From the NCBI GenBank assembly GCA_963726335.1, contig CAVSCD010000011.1:992001-1056000 (forward strand): DNA of 64,000 nucleotides, given 5' to 3'. The notes under the pieces are model-generated. The model saw only the letters and a program-made list of their open reading frames with translations, had not been told where the DNA came from and ran no database searches. The translations under genes were made by a program, and so were the position numbers. Below are positions 1 through 8,648 of the stretch, one piece after another. The DNA is from CAVSCD01 sp963726335 (GTDB lineage Bacteria > Acidobacteriota > Aminicenantia > Aminicenantales > UBA8522). Position 1 is the stretch's first letter. Each line of letters opens with the position of its first letter.

Positions 1-555
1 CTGCTGCTGGCCAACCGCCGCATCGACATCCAGCTGGAGATCACGCGCCGGACCCTCGAGGCGGCCAGGGGCGGCATCGACTTCCTCTGGATGGGCGAGG
101 ACCTGGGCACGCAGATCGGCCCGATGATCAGCCTGGAACTCTATCCGCCAGCACATCCGCCCGCTCCACCAGCGGTTCGTCGACCTGGCCAAGGCCTTCA
201 ACCTCCCGGTCATGATCCACACCTGCGGCTCGAGCAGTTGGGCCTACGAGGACTTCATCGAGATGGGCATCGACGCGGTCGACACGCTGCAGCCGGAGGC
301 GAAGAACATGGCGCCGGCGTACCTGAAGAAGCCTTCGGCGGCCGGCTGGCGTTCCACGGCTGCATCAGCACCGCCGGCCCGGTGGCGTTCGGCACGTCGC
401 ACGAGGTGGATGCCGACTGCCGGCGGACGCTGGAGATCATGATGCCCGGCGGCGGCTACTGCTTCGCCCCGACCCACCAGCTGCAGGACAACTCGCCCAC
501 CGAGAACGTGCTGGCGATGTACGAAGCCGCGCGCAAGTACGGCCGGTTCGCTTGA
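1..555 (+). CDS. UroD/MtaA-like methyltransferase-family protein, C-terminal part, frameshifted
   Basis: Truncated at the left edge of the window. Reading frame 1, then frame 2 from about 150, then frame 1 again from about 335 gives a continuous protein tail of about 185 residues typical of the uroporphyrinogen-decarboxylase superfamily, including the MtaA/CmuA-type methylcobamide methyltransferases. Visible landmarks are an HTCG motif near 220-231, which in MtaA-type members carries zinc ligands, and a C-terminal segment GGYCFAPTHQLQDNSP near 451-500 that is common in the UroD-like proteins found beside sugar-catabolism genes. The first shift looks like one extra C (ctatccgccag where ctatcgccag keeps frame). 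The two shifts are more likely sequence errors than decay. The substrate is unknown; true heme-pathway HemE is unlikely given the HxCG motif. A heparinase-like gene converges on it. Confidence 0.7.
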   Translation: MLLANRRIDIQLEITRRTLEAARGGIDFLWMGEDLGTQIGPMISLELYPPAHPPAPPAVRRPGQGLQPPGHDPHLRLEQLGLRGLHRDGHRRGRHAAAGGEEHGAGVPEEAFGGRLAFHGCISTAGPVAFGTSHEVDADCRRTLEIMMPGGGYCFAPTHQLQDNSPTENVLAMYEAARKYGRFA

Positions 556-673
556 GCCGGTGTCTTCGCGGCATCGGAAGCGGCCTCATTATCTAGCGGC
601 GAGTGCGCCGTCATTCGCCGTTTTGCCCATTCCATCGCGTTCAGGCTCGGGCCCGGCCAGGAGGCGCGGGAGC

Positions 674-3600
674 TTACTGGGGAATTCCCCCCGGCGGCAA
701 CGGCGTGATTCAACACGACGAACGGGTTGCCGGGCTCGAAGTTCATCCTCAGCCCTTGACTGTAGTCGCGCTCATCCTTGTAGCTGCGCACAAGGCTGAC
801 GTCGCCCAGTGAAATGACGCTCCGCTCGCCGTCGCGCTCGACGGACTCGATCTCGTAGAAGGCGTTCTGCTCGCCGTCGTTGCCGATCGCGATCCACTCG
901 CCGGCCAGCCGGTCACCCGTGGGGAGGGCCGCATCGACCCAGATCCGGCTGTGAGGCTCAGCCGGCGCCGAGAGCCGTATGACACTGCCGGTCCAGGCCG
1001 GGATATCGGCTTTGAGCTCGATCTGGCCGTCTCGAAGCTGTCGGCCGCCGACGAGCGCCGTCCGCTCGACGGTCTTTCCCCGGCGGCGGATGAAGCCCAG
1101 GCGTCCGTCCATTTCCATCCCGCCGCTGGCGAGTTCCCGGCCGGGCGGCGCGTACATGATCGTGTCGGTCGCGCCGTCAGCCAGTTCCACGATCAGCACG
1201 ACGGGTCCGTCATGAAGATCAATGCCTTGGATGGCCGCCCGCCGGGCTGACCGGATTTGAGGTTCCTTTCGATATGGCTCCACGACCGAGACGAAGGTTG
1301 AAAGGAGTCCTTCTTCTCCGCGGCGGCAGGCCAGCGAATAACGCAGCCGATCCGGGTTTCCCGGCTTATTGCGGGGCGGCGTGCCATTAAAAAGGACGAC
1401 CTCGTCCAATTCCGGAGTGAAGTCCCACAGCCGAAGGCGGATGCCTTCTTCGCCCGTGGCGCCGTTGACGCCTTTGGCCAGGCTCCACTCCAACTGCCAA
1501 TCTTGCTTTTGGGGGAGGGCCCGGGCGACCTGGGTCAGCCAGGAATAGCCGACAGGGAACTTCGCTCCTTCGGGATGGGGACCGAACGGGACCTCGGGTC
1601 CGGCCAGCGTCCCCTTCTCCTGGAGGCGGAGGTCGATCCCCTGGACGCTGACCTGGTCGCTCGGCCCATGGAAGCTGCGCATATGGCTGCGGCCGCCGGC
1701 GACGCGAAAGATGTCGACGGCGTAAGCCTGCCCGGGCTGAGTCTCTATGAATGCTAACATCCGGCGATACTCGCTGGTCTGCGGATAGACGTTCGGGCTC
1801 GAGACTTCGACAGCCTGCAGGCCCGGCAAGTTCTTGAAGAACACCGGCTCGCCGCCCCAATTCGTCCGCTGGGAGGCTTCGTCCACGACCACCGTATTCT
1901 TCGAAATGGTGGTGATCGACCACTCGTTCCGGTGCGGCCAGGCCGTGGCAAACTCGGGATAGCCGAGCTCGGGGGACAGGTCGAACCCGTACCCGAACAT
2001 CCCGACGTTGAGGCGGTCCAGATGGCCGTGCCCCGCGTTGCGGCCGAAGTACATATAGGCGGCCGTGCCGTCGGCGGCGCGGCCGTATTCGAGACGGGCC
2101 AGGCCATAGCCGGCGAGCAGGTGCGGCGAGGGCGGACGCGCCGCGGCCTCGCCCCGGCGCGAGACGATATCCCGAATTCGGCCGGAGAGCGCTTCGGGAT
2201 CGGCTTCGGCGATATTCCGGCCGAGCCCGTCGGCCGTGTAGCCGTTCGACCAATAGGCCGCGAGGGCCAGCCGCTCGTCCCCGGTATGGCGGAAAGCCTC
2301 GGCGATCGCCTCAGCGTCCGGGCGTTTCATCAGTCCGAGGTTTCCCGTGCGTCCGGTATCGCCGATGTTGACGGTCGTCCAGTCGAGAACCGCCAGGCGG
2401 CGGGTGATATTAAAGCCCGCGGCGAAGCGCGGGAAATCGCGATACAGGTTCCACTGATCATAAGCGCCGTAAGCCGCCAGCCGGTTGGCCGTGCCGGACA
2501 GGTTGGAGATCCAGCCGAGCGAATAACCCGGCGAGGCCTCGTCACCGATCCCGTCGCGGTCGATACGGCCCGTGATGATCCCGGGCAGGCTGCCTCCGTC
2601 GGGCTCGAACAGCCAACCGAGAGCCCGGCTCGTTTCCGGCTCTCTATTGAGGGCGATCGCCGCCGCCGCCATCGCCCCGTGATGCATTCCCACATTGCCC
2701 CGGATCTGGCCGGACCGGATGGCCGCCATGCCGCACTCGAGGAGGTTCTGGTCGACGTTGGCCACCAGCCTCTCCCGCGTCCCCTTCGGAGTGGGCAGGC
2801 GGTATAATTTCGCCATCCTGGCCAGGAATGCATAGAGATCAGGCTGGTCGTCCAGGCCGGTCAGGATCTTGTCGTAATTGGACGCCATCCCGTTAAAATC
2901 GCCGCACTCCCAGATCCGCCCCTCGATCTTGCCCAGGTGGCTGCCGCCGTCGGAATGGTACCAGCCGCGGTCGGCGTAAGGCTTCCAGTCCATCGACGGG
3001 TAAACGTCGGCCAGACGGTCAAACAGGATGGCGGCTTTGGCCGCATATCTTTTGTCTCCGGAATAGAGATAGGCGTCGGCCAGACGCGTGATGCCGTTCT
3101 GAATGTGTTGCCAATACCGCCAGCCGTAGAAGGCGATGAACCGGAACTCGGCGCCGTTCCCGTCGACGTAGCCGTAGCCGTCATCCACGCCCCAGGCGTG
3201 CTTGGGATCGGCCGGGTCGGGGTGATCGGCATTGAAAAGCAAAGACCGGTCGGCGTGCTGCGGATCGAACAGCCCTCGGCTATCGATCCCGCTGGCGTAG
3301 TAGGCGCCGAAGTCGTTGGTGGGGAAAACCGACTTACAGTTGGGGCACTCGATCTTCCAGGGCTTGCTTTCGATATCGACAAGCCAGGGATACGCACCAA
3401 ACTTGTCGATCGCCTCGCCGCAGACAAGGCAGCCTTTCCGGGTGGGCGGGCCGCTCGGGTGCCGCGTCATGGTCGCGTCGGCCGCGCGCGGCAGGTCCTG
3501 GCCCGGCACCATCCGCCAGAGATCTTCGTCGCTTTTAGCCAGCCAGTTGGCGGCGTCGGCAACCGCCAGGTCGCGTTGGGCGCGCGCCCAGTCGTAGCGT

Positions 3601-3731
3601 TCCACATTTGTCCGGATATTGGCCAGGCGTTCGGGTGTGTACAGGCCGCCGTGAGATCTATCCGCGGGAGCCGTGCAGCCGGCGAGCCAGGCCAGGCCAA
3701 CGATAATCCCGATCCAGCGATACTTTTTCAT
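674..3731 (-). CDS. Heparinase II/III-like exported lipoprotein
   Basis: The start at 3731 gives a lipoprotein signal peptide (MKKYRWIGIIVGLAWLAGC) with lipobox Cys19, preceded by GAGAGGTGA. Residues ~90-135 contain two CxxC pairs (CLVCG and CPNC), a zinc-ribbon-like insert. An alpha/alpha-toroid follows (~200-540), then the heparinase II/III beta-sheet module with RNAGHGHLDRLNVGMF near residues 560-580, the most diagnostic stretch. It probably eliminates across uronic-acid linkages of an acidic polysaccharide at the outer membrane; the substrate cannot be told. The open frame runs on to 456 and would overlap the convergent UroD-like gene antisense. Removing one base from the six-C run at 687-692 gives a stop (TAA) at 674-676 instead, leaving a normal gap, so I prefer that end. 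A sigma70-like promoter lies at 3781-3809. Confidence 0.85.
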
Positions 3732-3780
3732 CCTGTCACCTCTCGATCACTCCGAAATCGAAGACGGTCTCGTGCAGGAA

Positions 3781-3809
3781 CGATTAACCTGAATACGGGC
3801 CCATGTCAA
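3781..3809 (-). promoter_or_regulatory. Sigma70-like promoter of the heparinase-like gene
   Basis: On the minus strand TTGACA (3804-3809) and TAATCG (3781-3786) are separated by 17 bp. The predicted start of transcription is about 40-50 bp before the ATG at 3731. Confidence 0.5.
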
Positions 3810-3877
3810 GGAGGATTGAACCGAAAGCCGGTTTATTAACCGATGGGCGGCTGCTGACGGCGTCCGCGGAAGTCGGC

Positions 3878-6362
3878 CTAGGCGTCCAGTCCCACCCTCT
3901 TGAGGATCGCGGCGAACCTCGGGTCGGAGCGCACGATGTCGAAGGCCGGCTCGATTCGCATCAACAGGATCTCGCCGTCGTGCTCGTCGCAGGCCTCGTC
4001 CAGCAGCCGGAAGCCCTCGTCGGTCCGCCCGAGCAGGAAATGGAGGATCGCCAGGATCGTCGGAGAGACGTAGCTCTGTTTCCGCCGTTCGAGAAGCGCG
4101 TCCAGGAGTGTCGCGGGTCTTTTCCGGCCGGCCCAGCTTGAAATAGGCGATGCCGATCCAGACGTCGACCCGGGGGACCAGGCCCTTCTGGATCTTCGCC
4201 TCCGCTTCGAACTCCTGCAGGGCTTCATGGAACCGGCCCAGGCTCAGATACGTTTGCCCGATGTAAAAATGAAGGAAGCTGAAGGTGGGTGCGGAGGCCA
4301 GGGTCTCGTGCAGGATTTTCAGGGCCTCGTCGTATCGACCCGCCCGGAAAAGGGCTTGTCCGAGGTTCCGGTTGATGACGGGTGAGAAGGGATCGAGCTC
4401 CCGGGCCCGGAGGATCTCCTTGATCGCCTCATCGAAGCGGCCGATGCACATCAGGTCGTAGCCGTACCAGTGATGAGCCTGGGCGTCGTTCGGGTCGTAC
4501 TTGATGGCGAGTTCGTATTCGGCCCGTGCGGCCGCCCAGTTCCAGTCGTATCTTCGGTAGATCTGGGCCAGGGCGAGCCGGGCCTGGGCCAGCTTCTCGT
4601 CGATCTGGAGGGCCCGGAGGGCGTTCTCCCTGGCTTTCGGATACGCTTCGTTGGGCGGGACCGTTCCGTAGTCGGGGAGGATGCAGTACGCGTAGGACAG
4701 CCCCGCGTACGCCAAGGCGTAGTTGGGATCGATCTGGACGGCCCGCTCGAAATGGGTGATGGCCGTCTGGAGGTCCGCGGCGGTCCTTTTGCTCCAGAAA
4801 TAGCGCCCCTGGATGTAGGCGTAGAAAGCATCGTAGCTCGCGGTGTAGGAGCGGGCCACCCGGCGCCGCTCTTCGCCCGTGAGGTTCAGGCGGAGCTCGT
4901 CGGCGATCGAGTTGGCGATCTCCTCCTGGACGGAGAAGACGTCGGCCGCCTTATACGGATACTGATCGCCCCAGATCCGGGCGTTGTCCCGGACCCGCAT
5001 GAGCTCGACGAGGAGCCGGCTTTCCTCCCCGCTCCGGATCAGCCGGTTGACGAGCACGGCATCCACGCCAAGCTCCCGGCCGGCGGCCTGCGGGTCCACG
5101 GTCCTTCCCCTATAGCGGAAGACCGAGCTCAAGGCCGTGACCTTCTTCAGGCTCGGCAGGAGAGTCAGGCGGCTGATCACGCCCTCCGTGATCCCTTCGC
5201 TCAAGAACTCGGCGTCGGCGCCGGACGCCGCGGTCTCGAAGGGAAGGACGGCGATCGATTCGATCCGGCCTCGTCGGCCCGTCAGGAACATAGCCGCCGC
5301 GGCGGCCGCCAGGAGGAGGAAGGCCGCGACGACCCCCGTCGCCCACCGCTTCCGCGCTCTCTTTTTGCCCGATTCCGCGGCCGGGCCGCCGCCCGTTCGC
5401 GTTTCGGGAGGCAGCTTCGTTTCCACCTCCTCTATCTCGGCGAGCAGGGCCTCGGCGGCGGGGAACCTCTCGTCCCTGTCGTCTTTCAGGCAGCGCAGGA
5501 TCAGACGGGCCAGCGAGACCGGTATCTGAGGATTCAAGGCCGCAGGATCCGGCGGGGGCTCGCCACTGTGTTTGGCGATAATGTCGGCCGGGGTTTCGCC
5601 CATGAAGGGGCGGCGCCCGGTCAGCATCTCATAGAGAATGACCCCGAGGGCGTAGATATCGGCCCGGGGGTCAACCTCGCGGCCGTCGAGCTGCTCGGGA
5701 GACATGTAGGCCGGCGTCCCGGCCAGGCCGACCTCGCCGCTCTGATCCGCGGCGAAAGACAGGGCCAGCCCGAAATCCATGATCCGGGCGTTCCCCTCCC
5801 GGTCGATCATGATGTTTCCCGGCTTGAGGTCCCGGTGGACGATTCCCAGCCGGTGGGCCTCGGCCAAGCCCCGGCAGACCTGCCCGGCCAGGAAGAGGGT
5901 CTTGGCGACGGTCAAGCGGCCGGCCTGGCGCATCAGGCCCTTCAGGTCCTGACCCGGAACGTACTCCATGGTGATGAAATGGATGCCGCGATCCTCGGAC
6001 AGGTCGTGCATCCGGACGACGTTCTTATGGACGATCCGGCGGGCGATCTTCAGCTCGCGGCCGAACTGCTCGAGCGTCCGCCGGTCGGCAGCGATCTCGG
6101 GGCTGATGAGCTTGAGGGCGATCTCGTCCTCGATCAGCTTGTCGATGGCCCTGTAAACCCGGCCCATCCCCCCGCGGCCCAGTTCCTCGATGATCAGGTA
6201 GCGGCCGGCGAAGGTCAAGCCGGGGGCGAGGAGGCCCCCCGGCTGGTCGAGGGTGGCCGTCGCGTCCTCGCCGGGGTCGGACATGGGCGTCCCGCAATTC
6301 ATGCAGAACCGGGCCGTGTCGGAGTTGGCGGAGCGGCAACGATTGCAATATCGGGTCGTCAT
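3878..6362 (-). CDS. Ser/Thr protein kinase with N-terminal zinc ribbon, TM helix and TPR sensor region
   Basis: About 828 residues after correcting one frameshift. Residues 6-24 form a CxxC...CxxC zinc ribbon (YCNRCRSA, FCMNCG). The Hanks-type kinase domain runs from ~53 to ~315: glycine loop GRGGMG, catalytic HRDLKPGN near 176, DFGLA near 195, and an APE-like region reading AYMSPEQ. One membrane helix lies at ~339-360. The extracytoplasmic part starts with a domain seen in TPR-type adenylate cyclases and CadC-like proteins (IAVLPFE...FLSEGITEGVI), then about seven TPRs. Near 4105-4125 the frame shifts; the frame ending at 3878 continues the TPR pattern and finishes FAAILKRVGLDA, whereas the unshifted frame to 3747 becomes Arg-rich nonsense. 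It is divergent from an FHA-domain activator, a natural phosphopeptide-binding partner. Confidence 0.9.
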
Positions 6363-6387
6363 TCTCTGTTATCCGGCGAATTCGTCA

Positions 6388-6416
6388 AGAATACCAACCC
6401 CTCCGGCGGGTGTCAA
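6388..6416 (-). promoter_or_regulatory. Sigma70-like promoter of the Ser/Thr kinase
   Basis: On the minus strand TTGACA (6411-6416), a 17-bp spacer and TATTCT (6388-6393) precede the kinase ATG at 6362. A near-consensus site with a short leader. Confidence 0.65.
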
Positions 6417-6464
6417 TTCCGGGGCGTGATCGGGAGCGCGGAGCCGCTCGACGAATGCCGGGTC

Positions 6465-6493
6465 TTGACCCGGAGTCCCGGCGGCGTTATAAG
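6465..6493 (+). promoter_or_regulatory. Sigma70-like promoter of the FHA/sigma54 activator
   Basis: TTGACC (6465-6470), a 17-bp spacer and TATAAG (6488-6493) place transcription near 6500, only about 11 bases before the ATG at 6511. It faces away from the kinase promoter at 6388-6416, so both genes start within a 148-bp divergent region. Confidence 0.6.
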
Positions 6494-6510
6494 ACCCTGA
6501 GGCGAGGTTC

Positions 6511-8409
6511 ATGCCAGTTCTGATCCTCAGGGAAAGAGATGCGGCTCCGAGGGTCATCCCGTTGACCCAGCCGCTGACCACGATCGGCCGGCGGCCGATG
6601 AACGACATCGTCGTCACGGACCCGTCCGTTTCCCGAACCCACGCCGAGATCGCCGCCCTCCCCGACGGCGGCTACGAGATCCATGACCTCGGGGGGCGGC
6701 ATCCCGTCAGGGTCAACGGTCGGATCGTCTCCCGGCGCCGGCTCCGCGATAAGGACCGGATCGAGATCGGCGGTTCCGGACTGCTCTTCTACGAGGAAGA
6801 GCCGGCCGCGGCGGCCGGCATCAGTCTGTCGATGGAGAGCGACACGCCGGAAGTCCAGGTCGAGATTCCCGCCCCGGATTCGGGCCAGACCCTCCCGTTC
6901 CGGGCCTCCGACCTCGGGAGCAAGGATGCCCGGCTGCTCCTGCTGAGCCATCAACGCCTGACGCTCCTCTACGAGTTCGCGAATTCCATCTACGTCCATC
7001 TCGAAGAGCCATCCCTCTTCTTGGAAGGGGCCTTGGACGCGGCCTTCGATACGCTCGACGCCGAACGCGGGTTTGTGGCCCTGGTCGATGAAGACGGCGG
7101 CGAGCTCAGCCTCGAGTTCGTCCGGGACAGGTCGGGGCAGGGTCGGGACGGGAGGCTCTCCGTGAGCCGGACGATCGTCCACAAAGCCCTGAAAGAGGGG
7201 GCCTCGGTCCTCACCCGGGACGCGCTCAAGGACAAGCGGTTCGGAAACGCCGCCAGCATTCGGGAGCACGACATCCGCTCCGCGGTCTGCGTGCCTCTTC
7301 TCTTCAAGAACACGTGCCTTGGGGTCGTCTACCTCGACAACCGGGCTTCCGCGGGCCGGTTCGGCGAGGACGACCTCGTCTTTCTCGCCGCTCTCGGCCA
7401 GCTGGCCGGGCTGGCCCTGGGGAACGCCCGCCTCCACCGCCAGATCGTCCAGGAGAATCTCCGGCTGGCCGCGGCGCTGAAGCCGAAGTTCGAGCTGGCC
7501 GGGACCTCGGACAAGATGGCCCGGGTTTTCGGTGTCATCAAAAAGTCGGCCCCGTCGGAAGTCACGGTCTTGATCGAGGGCGAGACCGGCACCGGGAAGG
7601 AACTGGCCGCCAAGGCCCTCCACGCCCTTTCCCTCCGCCGGGACAGGGCCTTTGTCGCGGTCAACTGCGCCGCCATACCGAAAGAGCTGATCGAGAGCGA
7701 GCTGTTCGGGCATGAAAAAGGGGCATTCACCGGGGCCGACGCCGCCCGGAAAGGGACGTTTGAGTTGGCCGACGGAGGGACGATCTTCCTCGACGAGATC
7801 GGGGATATGAGCCTGGAGACGCAGGCCAAGGTCCTCCGTGCCCTCGAGGAACGGGAGATCCAGCGGCTGGGCGGGTCCCGGTCGCTGCCGGTCGATGTCC
7901 GCGTCATCGCGGCCACGAACAAGGACCTCCGGACGGCGGTCGCGGAGGGAAGGTTCCGCGAGGACCTTTTCTACCGCCTCAACGTCGTTTCGCTCAAAAT
8001 GCCGCCGCTCCGGGAACGCCCGGAGGATATCCTGCCGTTGGCCGAGGTGTTCATGGCCGGACGGGGGAAGACCCTTTCGGCCAAAGCCCGGCAGCGGCTG
8101 CTTTCCTACGGCTGGCCGGGTAATGTCCGCGAGCTGAAGAACTGCCTCGAGCGGGCCATGATCCTGGGCTCGGGAGACACGATCCAGCCCGAGGACCTTC
8201 CCCCGTGCTTTCGTTCCGGGAAGGACGGCATTCCCGCTCCGCCGGCGTCGCTCGCCGACCTGGAGAAGAAGCACGTCGAGCGGACGCTTCGGGACGCCGG
8301 CTGGTCGAAAAGCGCGACCGCGCGGGTCCTGGGCATCACCCGCCAAACCCTGGATAACAAGATCCGAAAATACAAGATCAAGAGGCCTGCCCCGGGCCGG
8401 CCGGGCTGA
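6511..8409 (+). CDS. Sigma54-dependent activator, FHA-GAF-AAA+-Fis architecture
   Basis: 632 residues. Residues ~1-95 are an FHA domain (TIGRRPMNDIVV, then SRTHAEI), which binds phosphothreonine peptides. A GAF domain spans ~150-320. The sigma54-interaction AAA+ domain covers ~328-560 with Walker A GETGTGKE near 357, the sigma54 contact loop GAFTGAD near 404, Walker B GGTIFLDEIGDM and an arginine-finger region. A Fis-type helix-turn-helix closes the protein (SATARVLGITRQTLDNKI). It should hydrolyse ATP to open sigma54-RNA polymerase promoters. The FHA input suggests control by Ser/Thr phosphorylation, and a Ser/Thr kinase is divergently transcribed 148 bp away. Immediately downstream are two palindromes and a sigma54 promoter before the TonB receptor, its likely target. 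All catalytic motifs are intact. Confidence 0.95.
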   Translation: MPVLILRERDAAPRVIPLTQPLTTIGRRPMNDIVVTDPSVSRTHAEIAALPDGGYEIHDLGGRHPVRVNGRIVSRRRLRDKDRIEIGGSGLLFYEEEPAAAAGISLSMESDTPEVQVEIPAPDSGQTLPFRASDLGSKDARLLLLSHQRLTLLYEFANSIYVHLEEPSLFLEGALDAAFDTLDAERGFVALVDEDGGELSLEFVRDRSGQGRDGRLSVSRTIVHKALKEGASVLTRDALKDKRFGNAASIREHDIRSAVCVPLLFKNTCLGVVYLDNRASAGRFGEDDLVFLAALGQLAGLALGNARLHRQIVQENLRLAAALKPKFELAGTSDKMARVFGVIKKSAPSEVTVLIEGETGTGKELAAKALHALSLRRDRAFVAVNCAAIPKELIESELFGHEKGAFTGADAARKGTFELADGGTIFLDEIGDMSLETQAKVLRALEEREIQRLGGSRSLPVDVRVIAATNKDLRTAVAEGRFREDLFYRLNVVSLKMPPLRERPEDILPLAEVFMAGRGKTLSAKARQRLLSYGWPGNVRELKNCLERAMILGSGDTIQPEDLPPCFRSGKDGIPAPPASLADLEKKHVERTLRDAGWSKSATARVLGITRQTLDNKIRKYKIKRPAPGRPG

Positions 8410-8443
8410 TATGCGATTCCGCGGCGTTTAAAGAAAGAGCCTT

Positions 8444-8458
8444 GTATGATCTTTAGAC
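8444..8458. promoter_or_regulatory. Imperfect palindrome, candidate activator site 1
   Basis: Half-sites GTATGA and TTAGAC are separated by three bases. This matches the perfect palindrome at 8531-8545 in length and in 10 of 12 arm positions. The centres of the two sites are 87 bp apart, about eight helical turns. It sits about 130 bp upstream of the -24 element, a usual distance for sigma54 enhancer sites. Confidence 0.4.
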
Positions 8459-8530
8459 ACCGCTGATCAAAATCGCCTCGAAACACCCGGATTGCCGTCG
8501 ACTTCCCGTTTATCCGAATCCGAGCGCATT

Positions 8531-8545
8531 GTCTAATATTTAGAC
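8531..8545. promoter_or_regulatory. Perfect palindrome GTCTAA-N3-TTAGAC, candidate activator site 2
   Basis: A perfect 6+3+6 inverted repeat about 45 bp upstream of the sigma54 -24 element, with an A/T-rich stretch between them (8546-8588) that could bend. Probably bound by the Fis-type HTH of the activator encoded at 6511-8409. Confidence 0.5.
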
Positions 8546-8587
8546 GCCGACCTCACTTTACAAAAGTTATTTTCCCATATGAATTTT

Positions 8588-8603
8588 TGGCACGTTTGCC
8601 GCA
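8588..8603 (+). promoter_or_regulatory. Sigma54 (-24/-12) promoter of the TonB receptor
   Basis: The sequence TGGCACGTTTGCCGCA has the invariant GG at 8589-8590 and GC at 8601-8602 with exactly the required 10 intervening bases. TGGCACG is the full -24 consensus; the -12 box is CCGC instead of TTGC. Transcription should start near 8614, 35 bases before the ATG. A sigma54 activator gene lies directly upstream, which strengthens the call. Confidence 0.75.
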
Positions 8604-8648
8604 TTAGGGGACGGTGATCATGAAATTATTTTTAGAGGAGGGACGGCA

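Noticed and set aside
4470..6500. A 676-codon plus-strand open frame opposite the Ser/Thr kinase
   Set aside because: It lies wholly antisense to a gene with full kinase motifs; high GC removes stop codons in the opposite frames. Its sequence has no domain pattern.
6487..8346. A 619-codon minus-strand open frame opposite the sigma54 activator
   Set aside because: Antisense shadow of a gene with intact FHA and AAA+ motifs; no promoter, RBS or motif of its own.
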